Below, piece by piece: positions 26,193 to 39,311 of a DNA stretch of 64,000 nucleotides. Origin of the DNA: Acholoe squamosa. Its lineage: Eukaryota; Annelida; Polychaeta; Phyllodocida; Polynoidae. Position numbers and translations under genes: made by a program. How positions within the stretch are numbered: position 1 is the first letter of the stretch; each line of letters begins with the position of its first letter. The stretch spans positions 1,256,681-1,320,680 of the forward strand of contig OX439035.1 in NCBI GenBank assembly GCA_949317995.1. The letters are read 5' to 3'. The notes below the pieces were generated by a model that ran no database searches, was not told the DNA's origin, and saw nothing but the letters and a program-made list of their open reading frames with translations.

Positions 26193-28035
26193 AAAGTTAT
26201 CAAATAATCATAGAATGGTGGAATAATTCACAAAGGCTTATGTTCATTATGTGGCCATACTCCAACACTAACTATGATTGAGAGTCTTGGTGCCTGCTCA
26301 GTGACATCTTTCTACCATATCGACCTGTATAAGTGCCCGGGTACTCAACCAAGCTATACCTCCAGCCTTCAGGACCGGTGTCATTCAAGATTGAAATTAC
26401 ACTGTAAATGAATGGTGTCCAAATAATGAACGATTCCTCATCCAAAGGTTGCCAGAGATCCATTGGTATTTTCCGACATGTTGTTATTTTCCCGGGGTTA
26501 TTTTCACAGAGATTCCTTGTACCATCGCACTGCCACCTGGAACTTATTCTGAAAACCACAGTGGCTCCCTGTTACCTAACCCGTGTAAACCCAGCACCTA
26601 TTCAAGACTGCGCTCTTTCAGGACTAGGCGCTTTTACCAGCCAATACGGTATGTTGTATATTTCCGAGCTGACACACCTTAGTAACTGCAAACATCTCAC
26701 CTGGACGTCCTTATGTACCACATGATGCAACAGCAAGGTTAGGAGGAGAGCATATCCTGGTCTCTCTGTGCCATTCTTTGTTCAAGCTTACATCAACACG
26801 CCTCAATCATCTGCCAACCCACACAGCAAGGCCTAAGTTAGTTGGGGACCGTATCCCACACCACCTGTAAATGATATGCACCAATAGGAATACAAGCAGA
26901 CAATATGTTACTGAGGGGGACTTTGCATGTATTTTATGGTTTGGTATGATATTTATACTTTTTCTCAGCTGGCATTGGCTGCTGGTTGCCTGCCCATCCC
27001 GTCTTGTCATATCCAAGGATATTCATCTACATCATGAAATAAATACTTACATATCTGCCAATTATCCTTAGTCAATTATTCTTAGCCTAAGCAGAAGTTT
27101 TCTGCTGAACTCTCTGGAGGTTAATACAAAACATTCTATCATCAGTCCCTCAGCAATGGCAGGAATTTCCAGCTCTATTGATAACTCTGATGGTAGGATG
27201 TGTCTGGCATGCATTCACACAGGCAGCGCTTTTGATTGTTCTGGTGGAAGGCTGAGGGGTTGGGCCCTGCATACACTATCACACGCAAGGCAAACTAGAC
27301 ACAGTGGCAATAGGGCCAAAATAAATCAATAGCTGTGGAAGGACTCCTTTTCACAAAAGGGTATAAACAATCATTCCCCTTTATCCTATGAGCTACTTAT
27401 AGTGTGTACTGGCTGCCCCTCAGGGAGGGAGAATGTATAACTCTGATAGGGCATGTAAAGATGAGTGGTTTATGAGTACAGGAGGAGTAATAGTATGTGC
27501 AGCTAGTACTGTGGCAATCCACTAGCGAATTCTTTTCCTGCCACCAGCACTGTGGAAAATCAATAGTGAATAATCAACAGGACTTGCTGTGCCTGACTGG
27601 GCTACTACCAGTTAGATAGATAGGATCAAATGACTAGGTCTTATAAAATCAACAGGATTTGCCAACACTAACATTGCTGGGGAACTGATAATAGAAAGTT
27701 TTTCACCTTCTGGTGGCCTTTTGCTGTATGAGTATACAGGGAAAATCGATTTGATACTTTGATTCTAACATTTTTAGGTAATATATACGGGACCAAGGTG
27801 AGGGTGTTTGATTCAAGCACCCTGATGACAGCAGGGAGGCATTTCTCAAGATGGTACGACTAGACCCCTCCAAATCAGAGTGCACTGAAAACCTACAGTC
27901 TAACTAATGAAAATTTAAAAATCAAAAAAGCTCCGGGGTCCTAGGACCCCAGGTTGGACCCCCCTGTTATGCTAGGACAGTTGGGAAAATTTGGGTGTGT
28001 GTCAGATCTAACCCCTACATGCCTCCAGCCACCTA
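26193..28035. other. Intergenic region upstream of the sulfotransferase gene
   Basis: No supported gene. The minus-strand leader exon and promoter of the sulfotransferase probably lie here or further upstream but cannot be placed. A perfect 16-bp palindrome GGGGTCCTAGGACCCC occurs at 27933-27948. Open frames at 26272-26559, 26408-26725 and 26807-27016 show no recognisable domain or splice context. Confidence 0.5.
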
Positions 28036-30345
28036 GGTTTGGGTTCTGGTACAAGCTGCAGCGTATATGAGGTTTGGGTTCTGGTACAGGCTGCAGCGTA
28101 TATGAGGTTTGGGTTCTGCTACAAACTGCAGCTTATATCAGGTTTGGGTTCTGGTACAAGCTGCAGCTTATGTGAGGTTTGGGTTCTGGTACACGCTGCA
28201 GCTTATATCAGGTTTGGGTTCTGGTACAAGCTGCAGCTTATATCAGGTTTGGGTTCTGGTACAAACTACAGCTTATATCAGGTTTGGGTTCTGGTACAAG
28301 CTGCAGCTTATGTGAGGTTTGGGTTCTGGTACACGCTGCAGCTTATATCAGGTTTGGGTTCTGGTACAAGCTGCAGCTTATATCAGGTTTGGGTTCTGGT
28401 ACAAACTGCAGCTTATATCAGGTTTGGGTTCTGGTACAAGCTGCAGCTTATGTGAGGTTTGGGTTCTGGTACACGCTGCAGCTTATATCAGGTTTGGGTT
28501 CTGGTACAAGCTGCAGCTTATATCATGTTTGGGTTCTGGTACAAGCTGCAGCTTATATCAGGTTTGGGTTTTGGTACAAGCTGCAGCTTATATCAGGTTT
28601 GGGTTCTGGTACAAGCTGCAGCTTATGTGAGGTTTGGGTTCTGGTACACGCTGCAGCTTATATCAGGTTTGGGTTCTGGTACAAGCTGCAGCTTATATCA
28701 GGTTTGGGTTCTGGTACAAACTACAGCTTATATCAGGTTTAAGTTCTGGTACAAACTGCAGCTTATGTGAGATTTGGGTTCAGGTACAAGCTGCAGCTTA
28801 TATCAGATTGGGTTCTGGTACAAGCTGCACTTTATATGAGGTTTGGGTTCTGGTACAAGCTGCAGCTTATATCATGTTTAGATTTTGGTACAAACTGCAG
28901 CTTATATCAGGTTTGGGTTCTGGTACAAGCTGCAGCTTATATGAGGTTTGGGTTCTGGTACAAACTGCAGCTTATATGAGGTTTGGATTCTGGTACAAGC
29001 TGCAGCTTATATGAGGTTTGGGTTCTGGTACAAACTGCAGCTTATATCAGGTTTGGGTTCTAGTACAAGCTGCAGCTTATATCATGTTTGGATTCTGGTA
29101 CAAGCTGCAGCTTATATGAGGTTTGGGTTCTGGTACAAGCTGCAGCTTATATCAGGTTTGGGTTCCGGTGCAAGCTGCAGCTTATATCATGTTTGGATTC
29201 TGGTACAAACTGCAGCTTATATCAGGTTTGGGTTCTGGTACAAGCTGCAGCTTATATGAGGTTTGGGTTCTGGTACAAGCTGCAGCTTATATGAGGTTTG
29301 GGTTCAGGTACAAGCTGTAGCTTATATCAGGTTTGGGTTCTGGTACAAGCTGCAGCTTATATGAGGTTTGGGTTTTGGTACAAGCTGCAGCTTATATCAG
29401 GTTTGGGTTCTGGTACAAGCTGCAGCTTATATCATGTTTGGGTTCTGGTACAAGCTGCAGCTTATATCAGGTTTGGGTTCTGGTACAAGCTGCAGCTTAT
29501 ATCATGTTTGGGTTCTGGTACAAGCTGCAGCTTATATCAGGTTTGGGTTCTGGTACAAGCTGCAGCTTATATCAGGTTTGGGTTCTGGTACAAACTACAG
29601 CTTATGTGAGATTTGGGTTCAGGTACAAGCTGCAGCTTATATCAGATTGGGTTCTGGTACAAGCTGCACTTTATATGAGGTTTGGGTTCTGGTACAAGCT
29701 GCAGCTTATATCAGGTTTGGGTTCTGGTACAAGCTGCAGCTTATATCATGTTTGGATTCTGGTACAAGCTGCAGCTTATATGAGGTTTGGGTTCAGGTAC
29801 AAGCTGTAGCTTATATCAGGTTTGGGTTCTGGTACAAGCTGCAGCTTATATCAGGTTTGGGTTCTGGTACAAGCTGCAGCTTATATGAGGTTTGGGTTTT
29901 GGTACAAGCTGCAGCTTATATCAGGTTTGGGTTCTGGTACAAACTGCAGCTTATACGAGGTTTGGGTTTTGGTACAAGCTGCAGCTTATATCAGGTTTGG
30001 GTTCTGGTACAAACTGCAGCTTATACGAGGTTGGGGTTCTGGTACAAGCTGCAGCTTATATGAGGTTTGGTTTCTGGTACAAACTGCAGCTTATATCAGG
30101 TTTGGGTTCTGGTGCAAGCTGCAGCTTATATGAGGTTTGGGTTCTGGTACACGCTGCAGCTTATATCAGGTTTGGGTTCTGGTACAAGCTGCAGCTTATA
30201 TCAGGTTTAAGTTCTGGTACAAGCTGCAGCTTATATCGGGTTTGGGTTCTGGTACAAACTGCAGCTTATATGAGGTTTGGGTTCTGGTACAAGCTGTAGC
30301 TTATATCAGTTTTAAGTTCTGGTACAAACTGCAGCTTATACGAGG
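28036..30345. repeat. 35-bp minisatellite, about 66 copies
   Basis: The unit reads GGTTTGGGTTCTGGTACAAG followed by CTGCAGCTTATATCA. Variants swap TATATCA, TATATGA and TATGTGA, ACAAGC, ACACGC and ACAAAC, and GGGTTC and GGGTTT. Nearly every unit has a PstI-type CTGCAG. Since 35 is not a multiple of 3, each forward frame cycles through all three phases and stays open for long stretches, giving many overlapping spurious frames with the same repeated peptide. Confidence 0.97.
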
Positions 30346-30480
30346 GAATTCATGGTACTACATTAAGTTCCTATGATCACACACTCTAGTTTCGAGGCCT
30401 TCAATTTCAAATGGTTTAAAATCATAGTGGCTGCAAGAATAGTATAGGTTCCCTAGGATATGTTACTCCATAGAGTCCTA

Positions 30481-32737
30481 TAGTGCAAGCCACCCCCCCC
30501 TCTACCCCCCCTTAAAAGTAGGCTACCTTTTGTGTTCAGTACTGAGTCCTATGTAAGATAAGGGGGTTTATGGAGATGTCAGGAATCTTTATCAGAGTTA
30601 TATCAAATGGAAACAAGGGGCCACCTATACCAAAAAATCCTGCTGAATCCAAAATTTGTGGTCTTGATTCTCAAAATTTGGCCAAAGGTACCTAAAAATG
30701 AGGTTTGATGATGAGAATATTTTAAAAATGTAAAAAAGTTATATTGAAAATGATTGGAACTTTTTATAGATGCAACATGCTAATCAAAGTCAGTACCTCA
30801 ATCTACATATCCCAATGTTTGCCTATCCCAACCTAACAAGTACTCTGCCTGCGTATGGCTCTACCTCTCCCACATACTGCCTATCCCTTAGTCTCATACT
30901 ACCTATCCCCTGAAACATCTAGAGTTTAATTAGGTTTTCCCTCACATGGCTTAAAGGATTAAAGTTTACCCTTCACCTTTGTACCTAATTCTCTCTGTAC
31001 ATTCTTACCATTAGTCTACCTATCCTCAATCTGCCTACCATTCACTTTACCTATCCCTCATGGTGACTATCCCCCAACTCTTCACATCCCTCATGTTTGA
31101 CTGGCACATCTGTGATATTACCTAGCACCAATGTATCTTTTGAATATGCTCACCTTACAAGGTACCCTCTGTACCTATCTCTTAAACTGTTTATTACCTA
31201 TCCTCCTTGCTACCCATCCTCTTCAATACCTATCCCTCAAGCTCAATTTATAGCTTTCCTGCCTATCACAGCTTGATCTGCTGGGATAGCTCACATCCAA
31301 CCTTTGTTATGATCTCTTAGTCACCTATCCCCTAAAGAACAAATCCAACAGTCTACCTCAAGCATACATCTACTGATCACTCATGCTATATATCCTTGAG
31401 GTTACCTATCCTTCAGGCTGCCTATCCTTCATGGTATATAGCCCTCTGCCTACCTAACCAGCTATTTATGTATCTCTCACCTTGTATGCTATTCCTTCTA
31501 CCTTTATAGTAGCTCTTATAGTCTATGCCTTTTGAAATATACCTATCGCTCATTGTACCTATCCTCAAGTCTGCATATCACTCATGTTTACCTTACATAT
31601 CTCTCAGCCCATTGAATTTTCATGCTTTTCTAAAATGCCTCACCATGGCTATCATTAGACTAGCTAACTTCCTATCCTACATGTATGTTGTTTATTCCCC
31701 TCTTCCTATCCTTCATGCTGCATATCATTCATGCTATCCCACTTGACAAGTTAAAAAACTGAGGGCTATATACCATGAAGGATAGGCAGCCTGAAGGATA
31801 GGTAACCTCAAGGATATATAGCATGAGTGATAGGTAGATGTATGTGTGAGGTAGACTGTTAAATTTGTTCCTTAGGGGATAGGTTGAATAAGAGATCAAA
31901 ATGAAGGTTGGTTGTGAGCTATCCCAGCTAATCAAGCTGTGATAGGTAGGAAGGCTATAAAGTGAGCTTGAGGGATAGGTATTGAAGAGGATGGGTAGCA
32001 AGGAGGATAGGTAATAAACAGTTTAAGAGATAGGTACAGAGGGTACCTTGTAAGGTGAGCATATTCAAAAGATACATTGGTGCTAGGTAATATCACAGAT
32101 GTGCCAGTCAAACATGAGGGATGTGAAGAGTTGGGGGATAGTCACCATGAGGGATAGGTAAAGTGAATGGTAGGCAGATTGAGGATAGGTAGACTAATGG
32201 TAAGAATGTACAGAGAGAATTAGGTACAAAGGTGAAGGGTAAACTTTAATCCTTTAAGCCATTTGAGAGAAAACCTAATTAAACTCTAGATGTTTCAAGG
32301 GATAGGTAGTATGAGTGATAGGTAGACTAAGGGATAGGCAGTATGTGGGAGAGGCAGACCCATACACAGGTAGAGTACTTGTCAGGTTGAGATAGGCACA
32401 CATTAGGATATGTAGATTCAGGTATTGACTTTGATTAGCATGTTGCATCTATAAAAAGTTACAATCATTTTCAATATAACTTTTGTACATTTTTAAAATA
32501 TTCTCATCATCAAACCTCCTTTTTAGGTACTTTTGGTCAAATCTTGAGAATCAATATCACAAATTTTGGATTCAGCAGGATATTTTGGTATAGGTGGCCC
32601 CTTGTTTCCATTTGATATCACTCTGATAAAGATTCCTGACATCTCTATAAACCCCCTTATCCTACATAGGACTCAATACTGAACATAAAAGGGAGCCTAC
32701 TTTGAAGGGGGGGTAGAGGGGGGGGGCTGTTACACTG
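30481..32737. mobile_element. 2.26-kb foldback element (long inverted repeat)
   Basis: The left arm (about 30481-31447) and the right arm (about 31761-32737) are reverse complements over nearly 1 kb, with scattered mismatches and a ~310-bp centre. The outermost bases are TAGTGCAAGCCACCCCC on the left and, read inward on the other strand, CAGTGTAACAGCCCCCC on the right, which resembles a hAT-type CAGTG end. Flanks GAGTCCTA and TGTCCATA could be a decayed 8-bp target duplication but are not a clean match. The inner arms are dense in CCTATCC motifs. There is no transposase frame; the open frames at 31525-31746 and 31729-32001 are shadows of the arms and centre. Confidence 0.82.
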
Positions 32738-34339
32738 TGTCCATAGGTAAAGCTCTGAGTTTCACCTCCTATTTATTGAAGCTTCTTGGTGGCTGTGTCT
32801 AGTCATTCCATGTTGAGAAATGCCTTCCAGGGCATAACTAAATCAATACATGGTACATAGAAGGAGCATATTTTGTATAAGGCAAAGCAATATGCAAAAC
32901 ATAGAAACAGCATGATTTCCATTAAGTAGATAAGTATTGTTACACTATATATAAAAATGGGTTCCTAGGTCGCTGGTTATAAGTCATGGATTTTTTACTG
33001 CTAGAGTACCCTTGGGGTACCAGATGAAGCAAAATTTTCAGGCTGTGAAGCAGTGAGGAATGCGCCAGCTAACTCGAGATGTTGTATACATATTCAAACT
33101 GAAATATGTACAGAATTGTACAATATTTTCCCAACTCAATTCATTCCAATAATTCGTTTTGAGGTGCTTTCTGATTAGAATTTTGGTAAAACATTTTATA
33201 GCCTCAAAAATTGTCAGCTAAGCTGCAATTTTCGCCATCTTGGATCACAATTCAAAGAGATCGGCCCTCCTTCCTTTATTATCGATAGAGATAACTTCTC
33301 AATCTACATTGATCTGGATCGCATGCATCAGGAGCTTCAATTCGATAGGTTTTGCATCAATATCTGATATATAGTTCCAGAGATATTAAAAGAAACTCAA
33401 ACCTCCGAGAGGATCTGCTCGGAGAGTGTAAAAATGTTTGACGTTGCTAAGATAAACGCCGCTAAGGGAAGCGGTTCTATTGTAAGACACTAGGGGGCAA
33501 CACTCTTATGTGATGAATAGTCAGAGATTGCAAGGAGAAATGGCTGGGAGAAATGGCTGCAGATGGTAGTGAAAAATAGGCCTATCGTGGGATATGGCTG
33601 CCCCCCTAGTGCTGAAGGCACTAGTACGTATAGAAGAAGGACATTTGTATAATCATTGTAAATCACTACATGCATGAAAATGTTATAACCTGCTATGTGT
33701 CATCACCGCATTGATGAAAGGTTAAAACGGTTCTATTTTTAGCCTCACTTAGCTTTACTTCTCCTACCTTATATCTCAATGTGCCTTGTCATGCTATATA
33801 CATGTAGTACAAGAATCCCCCAGCATGCTATATACAAGTCAAAATATTTTTCGCCACCCCCTCAGGAGGGGTCCAGATATTTTACGCCACCCCCCCAAAC
33901 TCACCAACTCCCCCCTGTTGTTAAGAAAATGAACACTTCCTAAGATCAATTACACATGTATGCTGCTAAAACACTGCCAGGGTGGGGTGCCTTACCACAA
34001 ACAGTGACCAGGATAAAGATAACACTCAGTTCAGTTCTTTGCTATTCATTCAATATCTGCATCAGATTTATCTTCAAAATCTATGTGTGGCATACTTACG
34101 TTAATGATCAGGATGGGGTATGAGTTGTATCTTAAAGTGTTCTATGGGAGGTGTCTCCCCTTCCCAAACTAAGTTGCTGCATGGGTGTAAACATACACCT
34201 TTATGATAGGAGACATGTAGACAAGAAGAACCAGGTCATGGGTGGTGAGGTTTAGCTGAACACCAACTGTAATAATGTGGCTCTTTATCAAAAAAGTCTC
34301 CCCTAGAGATTTCACACTCTCCTTTTTACTTACAACTGT
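32738..34339. other. Intergenic region
   Basis: No supported gene. It contains a partial MITE (33838-33940), a repeated CATGCTATATACA at about 33793 and 33823, and an inverted pair ACACTAGGGGGCAAC (33487) and GCTGCCCCCCTAGTG (33598) about 95 bp apart. CGCCATCTTGGA at 33233 resembles a YY1 site. Nothing else could be assigned. Confidence 0.5.
33838..33940. mobile_element. Partial MITE related to 47303-47618
   Basis: It contains TTTTTCGCCACCCCCTCAGG and a right end CCCCCCTGTTGTTAAGAAAA then TGAACACTTCC, a diverged match to the right terminal repeat at 47587-47618. The left terminal repeat is absent. Confidence 0.5.
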
Positions 34340-36120
34340 CAGACACATTCACCTTGACAACCAGACACACCTTGACAACCAGACACAACTTGACAACCAC
34401 ACACACCTTGACAACCACACCCACCTTGACAACCATCACACCTTGAAAACTAAACACACCTTGACAACCGCACATCCACCCTGACAACCCCACACACCTT
34501 GACAACTGCACATCCACCCTGACAACCCCACACACCTTGACAACTGCACATCCACCCTGACAACCCCACACACCTTGACAACTGCACATCCACCCTGACA
34601 ACCCCACACACCTTGACAACTGCAGATCCACCCTGACAACCCCACACACCTTGACAACTGCACATCCACCCTGACAACCCCACACACCTTGACAACTGCA
34701 CATCCACCCTAAAACCCCACACACCTTGACAACTGCACATCCACCCTGACAACCCCACACACCTTGACAACTGCAGATCCACCCTGCACATCCACCCTGA
34801 CACCTTGACACACACCTTGACAACCACACATCTTGACAACCACACACACCTTGACAACCACACATCTTGACAACCACACACACCTTGACAACCACACACA
34901 CCTTAACAACCATATTCGCCTTGACAACCACACACACCTTGACGACCAGACACACCTTGACAACCGCACACACCTTGACAACCACACACACCTTGAAAAC
35001 TAAACACATCTTGACAACCACACACAGCTTGTCAAAGATACACCTTGACAACTGGAATCCTTGACAACCCAACCAACCTTGACAACCACACACACTTTAT
35101 CAAAGATACACACATCTTGACAACCCACCTTGTCAAAGATACACCTTGACAACCGGAAATCTTGACAACCGTGCAGAACATGACAACCACACACATCTTG
35201 ACAACCCATCTTGTCAACCCTGACAACTCCACACACCTTGACGACCAGACACACCTTGACAACCACATACACCTTGACAACCAGACACACCTTGACAACC
35301 AGACACACCTTGACAACCAGACACACCTTGACAACCACACACACCTTGACAACCACACACACCTTGACAGCCACACACAACTTGACAACCACACAACGAC
35401 CCTGACAACCCCACACACCTTGACAACCACACAACGACCCTGACAACCCCACACAACTTGACAACCACACACACCTTGTCAAAGATACACCTTGACAACT
35501 GGAAATCTTGACAACCGCTCAGAACTTGACAACCACACACATCTTGACAACCCATCTTGTCAACCCTCACAACCCCACACACCTCGACAACCAGACACAC
35601 CTTGTCAAAGATACATCTTGACAACCAGAAATCTTGACAACCGTGCAGCACTTGACATCCAAACACGTCTTGACAACCCATTTTGTCAACCCAGACAACC
35701 GGAAACCTTGTCAACTATGCACAACTTGACAACCATACACACCTTGATACCGAGATACGCATCTTGACAACCCCACACACCTTGACAAACACACACACCT
35801 TGACAACCACATATACCTTGACAACCAAACACATCTTGACAACCACACACACCTTGACAACAATACACCTTGGCAACCACACAAACCTTGAGAACCAGAC
35901 ACAAACCTTGACAACCACACTCACCATGACAACCACACACACCTTGAAAACCACAAACACCTTGACAACCATACCCACCTCGATACCCTATACACACCTT
36001 GACAACCACATAGACCTTGACGACCCAGATACACCCCTTGACAACCACACACACACCTTATTACCCAGACACACACCTTGACAACCACACACACACCTTA
36101 TTACCCAGACACACACCCTG
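34340..36120. repeat. CTTGACAACC minisatellite with 18-bp and 38-bp units
   Basis: The base unit is about 18 bp (CACACACCTTGACAACCA). Between about 34460 and 34800 it alternates with CATCCACCCTGACAACCC, giving a 38-bp composite unit repeated about eight times. Near 35040-35720 larger composite units include TTGTCAAAGATACACCTTG. The array degrades towards 36120. The long cysteine- and valine-rich minus-strand frames are repeat translation. Confidence 0.94.
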
Positions 36121-37707
36121 AAAAAGGTCCCCATTTCTGACTATTGTCTGTACATACAAAATGAAAACCGCATTAGCCGCACCCTGAATGCTGTCAGCCT
36201 CGTCAAAGGGCTGAAATGGTCTATAAGCCGCCATTTATACACATCGTTTTACAGTATTTACAGTTGAAATTCCCCCTCGACTGCTGGGCTACATTGATAT
36301 CAGGTCGTACATTGTGTAGGTTATGTATTCCAGTTTATAGGACCGATGTGTGCATGCAGAGTTACATAACCCAGGTTTGTGAGATAAGGGTTATGAGGAT
36401 GGGATTTGTCTACACACGGCCACTACCATATCAGGGGACATTCATTTATAGCCGATGGGGAGGGGCACCTCCTAAACAACATATTCTCTCGCAACATTTT
36501 GTCCTCATAAACATCTCTTTATTGACTTGTCACGAGGTATTTCTGGGTGTTTTACCCTAAAACGGTTCCTTTTATGAATTTGTGCTTCTGTTGATGAGAC
36601 TAGATTTGAAATGTAAAATGATCAGGTTTGTACCTCCCCCCGTCCCAGCCCCAGTGATGTACCCTAACTGGTACATCACAACCCTTGGGCCTTATCTAGA
36701 GCTATATGTGCTCACACTGGTTTCCTGCTCTCCTACAGCACATGATAACCTGGTACACACACCGACCACAGGCGGCGCACTCATTAACATTGTACCACAC
36801 TAGGTAAGACAGCTCCTGACAGTAAGTCCAGTTTTGTATATATTTTTCTTTTCCTCAGGTAAATTGAATATCTCATTGATCTTTTCGCCAGGATTCTGGT
36901 TACTTTGAGAAATATAAAATTAAGAGATTTATTTGAGACTGAATGAACATGGGTTAGCTGGCACAGGCCGAGGTGGCCATTCCCTTTATTGCCCTAGAGG
37001 TTAAAAGGTCTTTATTTCTTACCACCGTCATATTTTTAACTATGGATACCAATGTATACGCTCATTCTAAATGCCAATTCTGTTATCAATAATCATTAAT
37101 AGCTTCGCATTCATGTGGATTGCTCATATCAATATCTATTTGAGATGTAATCAACCTGAATGGCAGAGCAAAAATGAAATATACATCAAATTGAGTATAC
37201 CCTTGTTCTGCGTTGTCCTTGTAGTATTAGTTAACGTGGTGGAAAGGTATTGTAAAAGGGTGGAATGGGTATAGGAAGCACCGTGAAACCCCTGTTATAA
37301 GGCATTGTTATAATATGTATTAGTCGATATTCCCCCAGGTTGAGGGTTGAAGTAGAAACTGGCTTTTACCAAATGTAATTGCAAAAATGAGCTAGCAAGA
37401 AGACCCCTTCATCATTAACATGTTGGCACTTTAGTTTTACTTTAAAACCCAATTTTCACGTAGAAATCGAAGGTTAAATTCAATTTATCATAAATATTTC
37501 AAAAGGTTATGAAAAGTCTCTAAATCTTTCCTGACTTTTGATAGTTTAAAGACCAAAAAAGAGGACCTAGGGCCCCCATTATCTCTGAAGTTGGGGGCTT
37601 AACTCACAGGTGGGGTTTGTATATCAGGAATATACAATGGTAACGATTGTCGCTTAGTTACATAAAAATAGCTTTTCAGTTACAAATATCACTGATAACA
37701 CAATATG
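36121..37707. other. Intergenic region
   Basis: No supported gene. A 114-codon plus-strand frame at 36216-36560 starts with ATG but has no recognisable domain, signal peptide, compositional bias or splice context. I see no repeats, RNA genes or convincing promoter elements. Confidence 0.5.
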
Positions 37708-39310
37708 AAAAAATAACAACACCCACTGCTGTCTTGTCTATATAATATAGAACAGGTTAAAAATAACAACACTCACTGCTTCCTTGTCTGTATAATATAG
37801 AACAGGTTAAAAATAACAACACTCACTGCTGTCTTGTCTATATAATATAGAACAGGATAAAAATAACAACAGTCACTGCTACCTTGTCTGTATAATATAG
37901 AACAGGTTAAAAGTAACAACACTCACTGCTTCCTTGTCTGTATAATATAGAACAGGTTAAAAGTAACAACACTCATTGCTTCCTTGTCTGTATAATATAG
38001 AACAGGTTAAAAATAACAACACCCACTGCTGTCTTGTCCATATAATATAGAACAGGATAAAAATAACAACACCCACTGCTGTCTTGTCTATATAATATAG
38101 AACAGGTTAAAAATAACAACACCCACTGCTGTCTTGTCTATATAATAAAGAACAGGTTAAAAATAACAACACCCACTGCTGTCTTGTCCATATAATATAG
38201 AACAGGATAAAAATAACAACACTCACTGCTGTCTTGTCCATATAATATAGAACAGGATAAAAATAACAACACTCACTGCTGCCTTGTCTGTATAATATAG
38301 AACAGGTTAAAAATAACAACACCCACTGCTGTCTTGTCTATATAATATAGAACAGGTTAAAAATAACAACACTCACTGCTGCCTTGTCTGTATAATATAG
38401 AACAGGTTAAAAATAACAACTCTCACTGCTGCCTTGTCCATATAATATAGAACAGGTTAAAAATAACAACACCCACTGCTGTCTTGTCCATATAATATAG
38501 AACAGGATAAAAATAACAACAGTCACTGCTGCCTTGTCTGTATAATATAGAACAGGATAAAAATAACAACACCCACTGCTGTCTTGTCTATATAATATAG
38601 AACAGGTTAAAAATAACAACTCTCACTGCTGTCTTGTCTATATAATATAGAACAGGATAAAAATAACAACACTCACTGCTGTCTTGTCTATATAATATAG
38701 AACAGGATAAAAATAACAACACTCACTGCTGCCTTGTCCATATAATATAGAACAGGATAAAAATAACAACACCCACTGCTGCCTTGTCTGTATAATATAG
38801 AACAGGTTAAAAATAACAACATCCACTGCTGTCTTGTCCATATAATATAGAACAGGTTAAAAATAACAACACTCACTGCTGCCTTGTCTGTATAATATAG
38901 AACAGGTTAAAAATAACAACACTCACTGCTGTCTTGTCTATATAGTATAGAACAGGTTAAAAATAACAACACTCACTGATGCCTTGTCTATATAATATAG
39001 AACAGGATAAAAATAACAACACCCACTGCTGTCTTGTCTATATAATATAGAACAGGTAAAAAACAACAACACTCACTGCTGCCTTGTCTGTATAATATAG
39101 AACAGGTTAAAAATAACAACACTCACTGCTTCCTTGTCTGTATAATATAGAACAGGTTAAAAATAACAACACTCACTGCTGTCTTGTCTATATAATATAG
39201 AACAGGTTAAAAATAACAACACTCACTGCTGCCTTGTCCATATAATATAGAACAGGTTAAAAATAACAACACTCACTGCTGCCTTGTCTGTATAACATAG
39301 AACAGGTTAA
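37708..39310. repeat. 50-bp minisatellite, about 32 copies
   Basis: The unit is AAAATAACAACACTCACTGC followed by TGTCTTGTCTATATAATATAGAACAGGTT split at variable sites. Variable positions are ACTCACT/ACCCACT, TGTCTTG/TGCCTTG/TTCCTTG, CTATATA/CTGTATA/CCATATA and GGTTAA/GGATAA. The last unit ends one base before the ATG of the small gene at 39312, so the array is the immediate upstream sequence of that gene. Confidence 0.96.
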
Positions 39311-39311
39311 G

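Noticed and set aside
27908-27924. AAAATTTAAAAATCAA shared with the B repeat of the Ngaro element
   Set aside because: The match is short, AT-rich and ends at once, so it is not evidence of a second element copy.
28039-30376. Overlapping plus-strand frames of 60-231 codons
   Set aside because: All are translations of the 35-bp minisatellite.
34326-36081. Long cysteine- and valine-rich minus-strand frames and threonine-rich plus-strand frames
   Set aside because: Translations of the CTTGACAACC array; period and composition follow the repeat.
36216-36560. 114-codon plus-strand frame starting with ATG
   Set aside because: No domain, signal, splice context or neighbour supports it.
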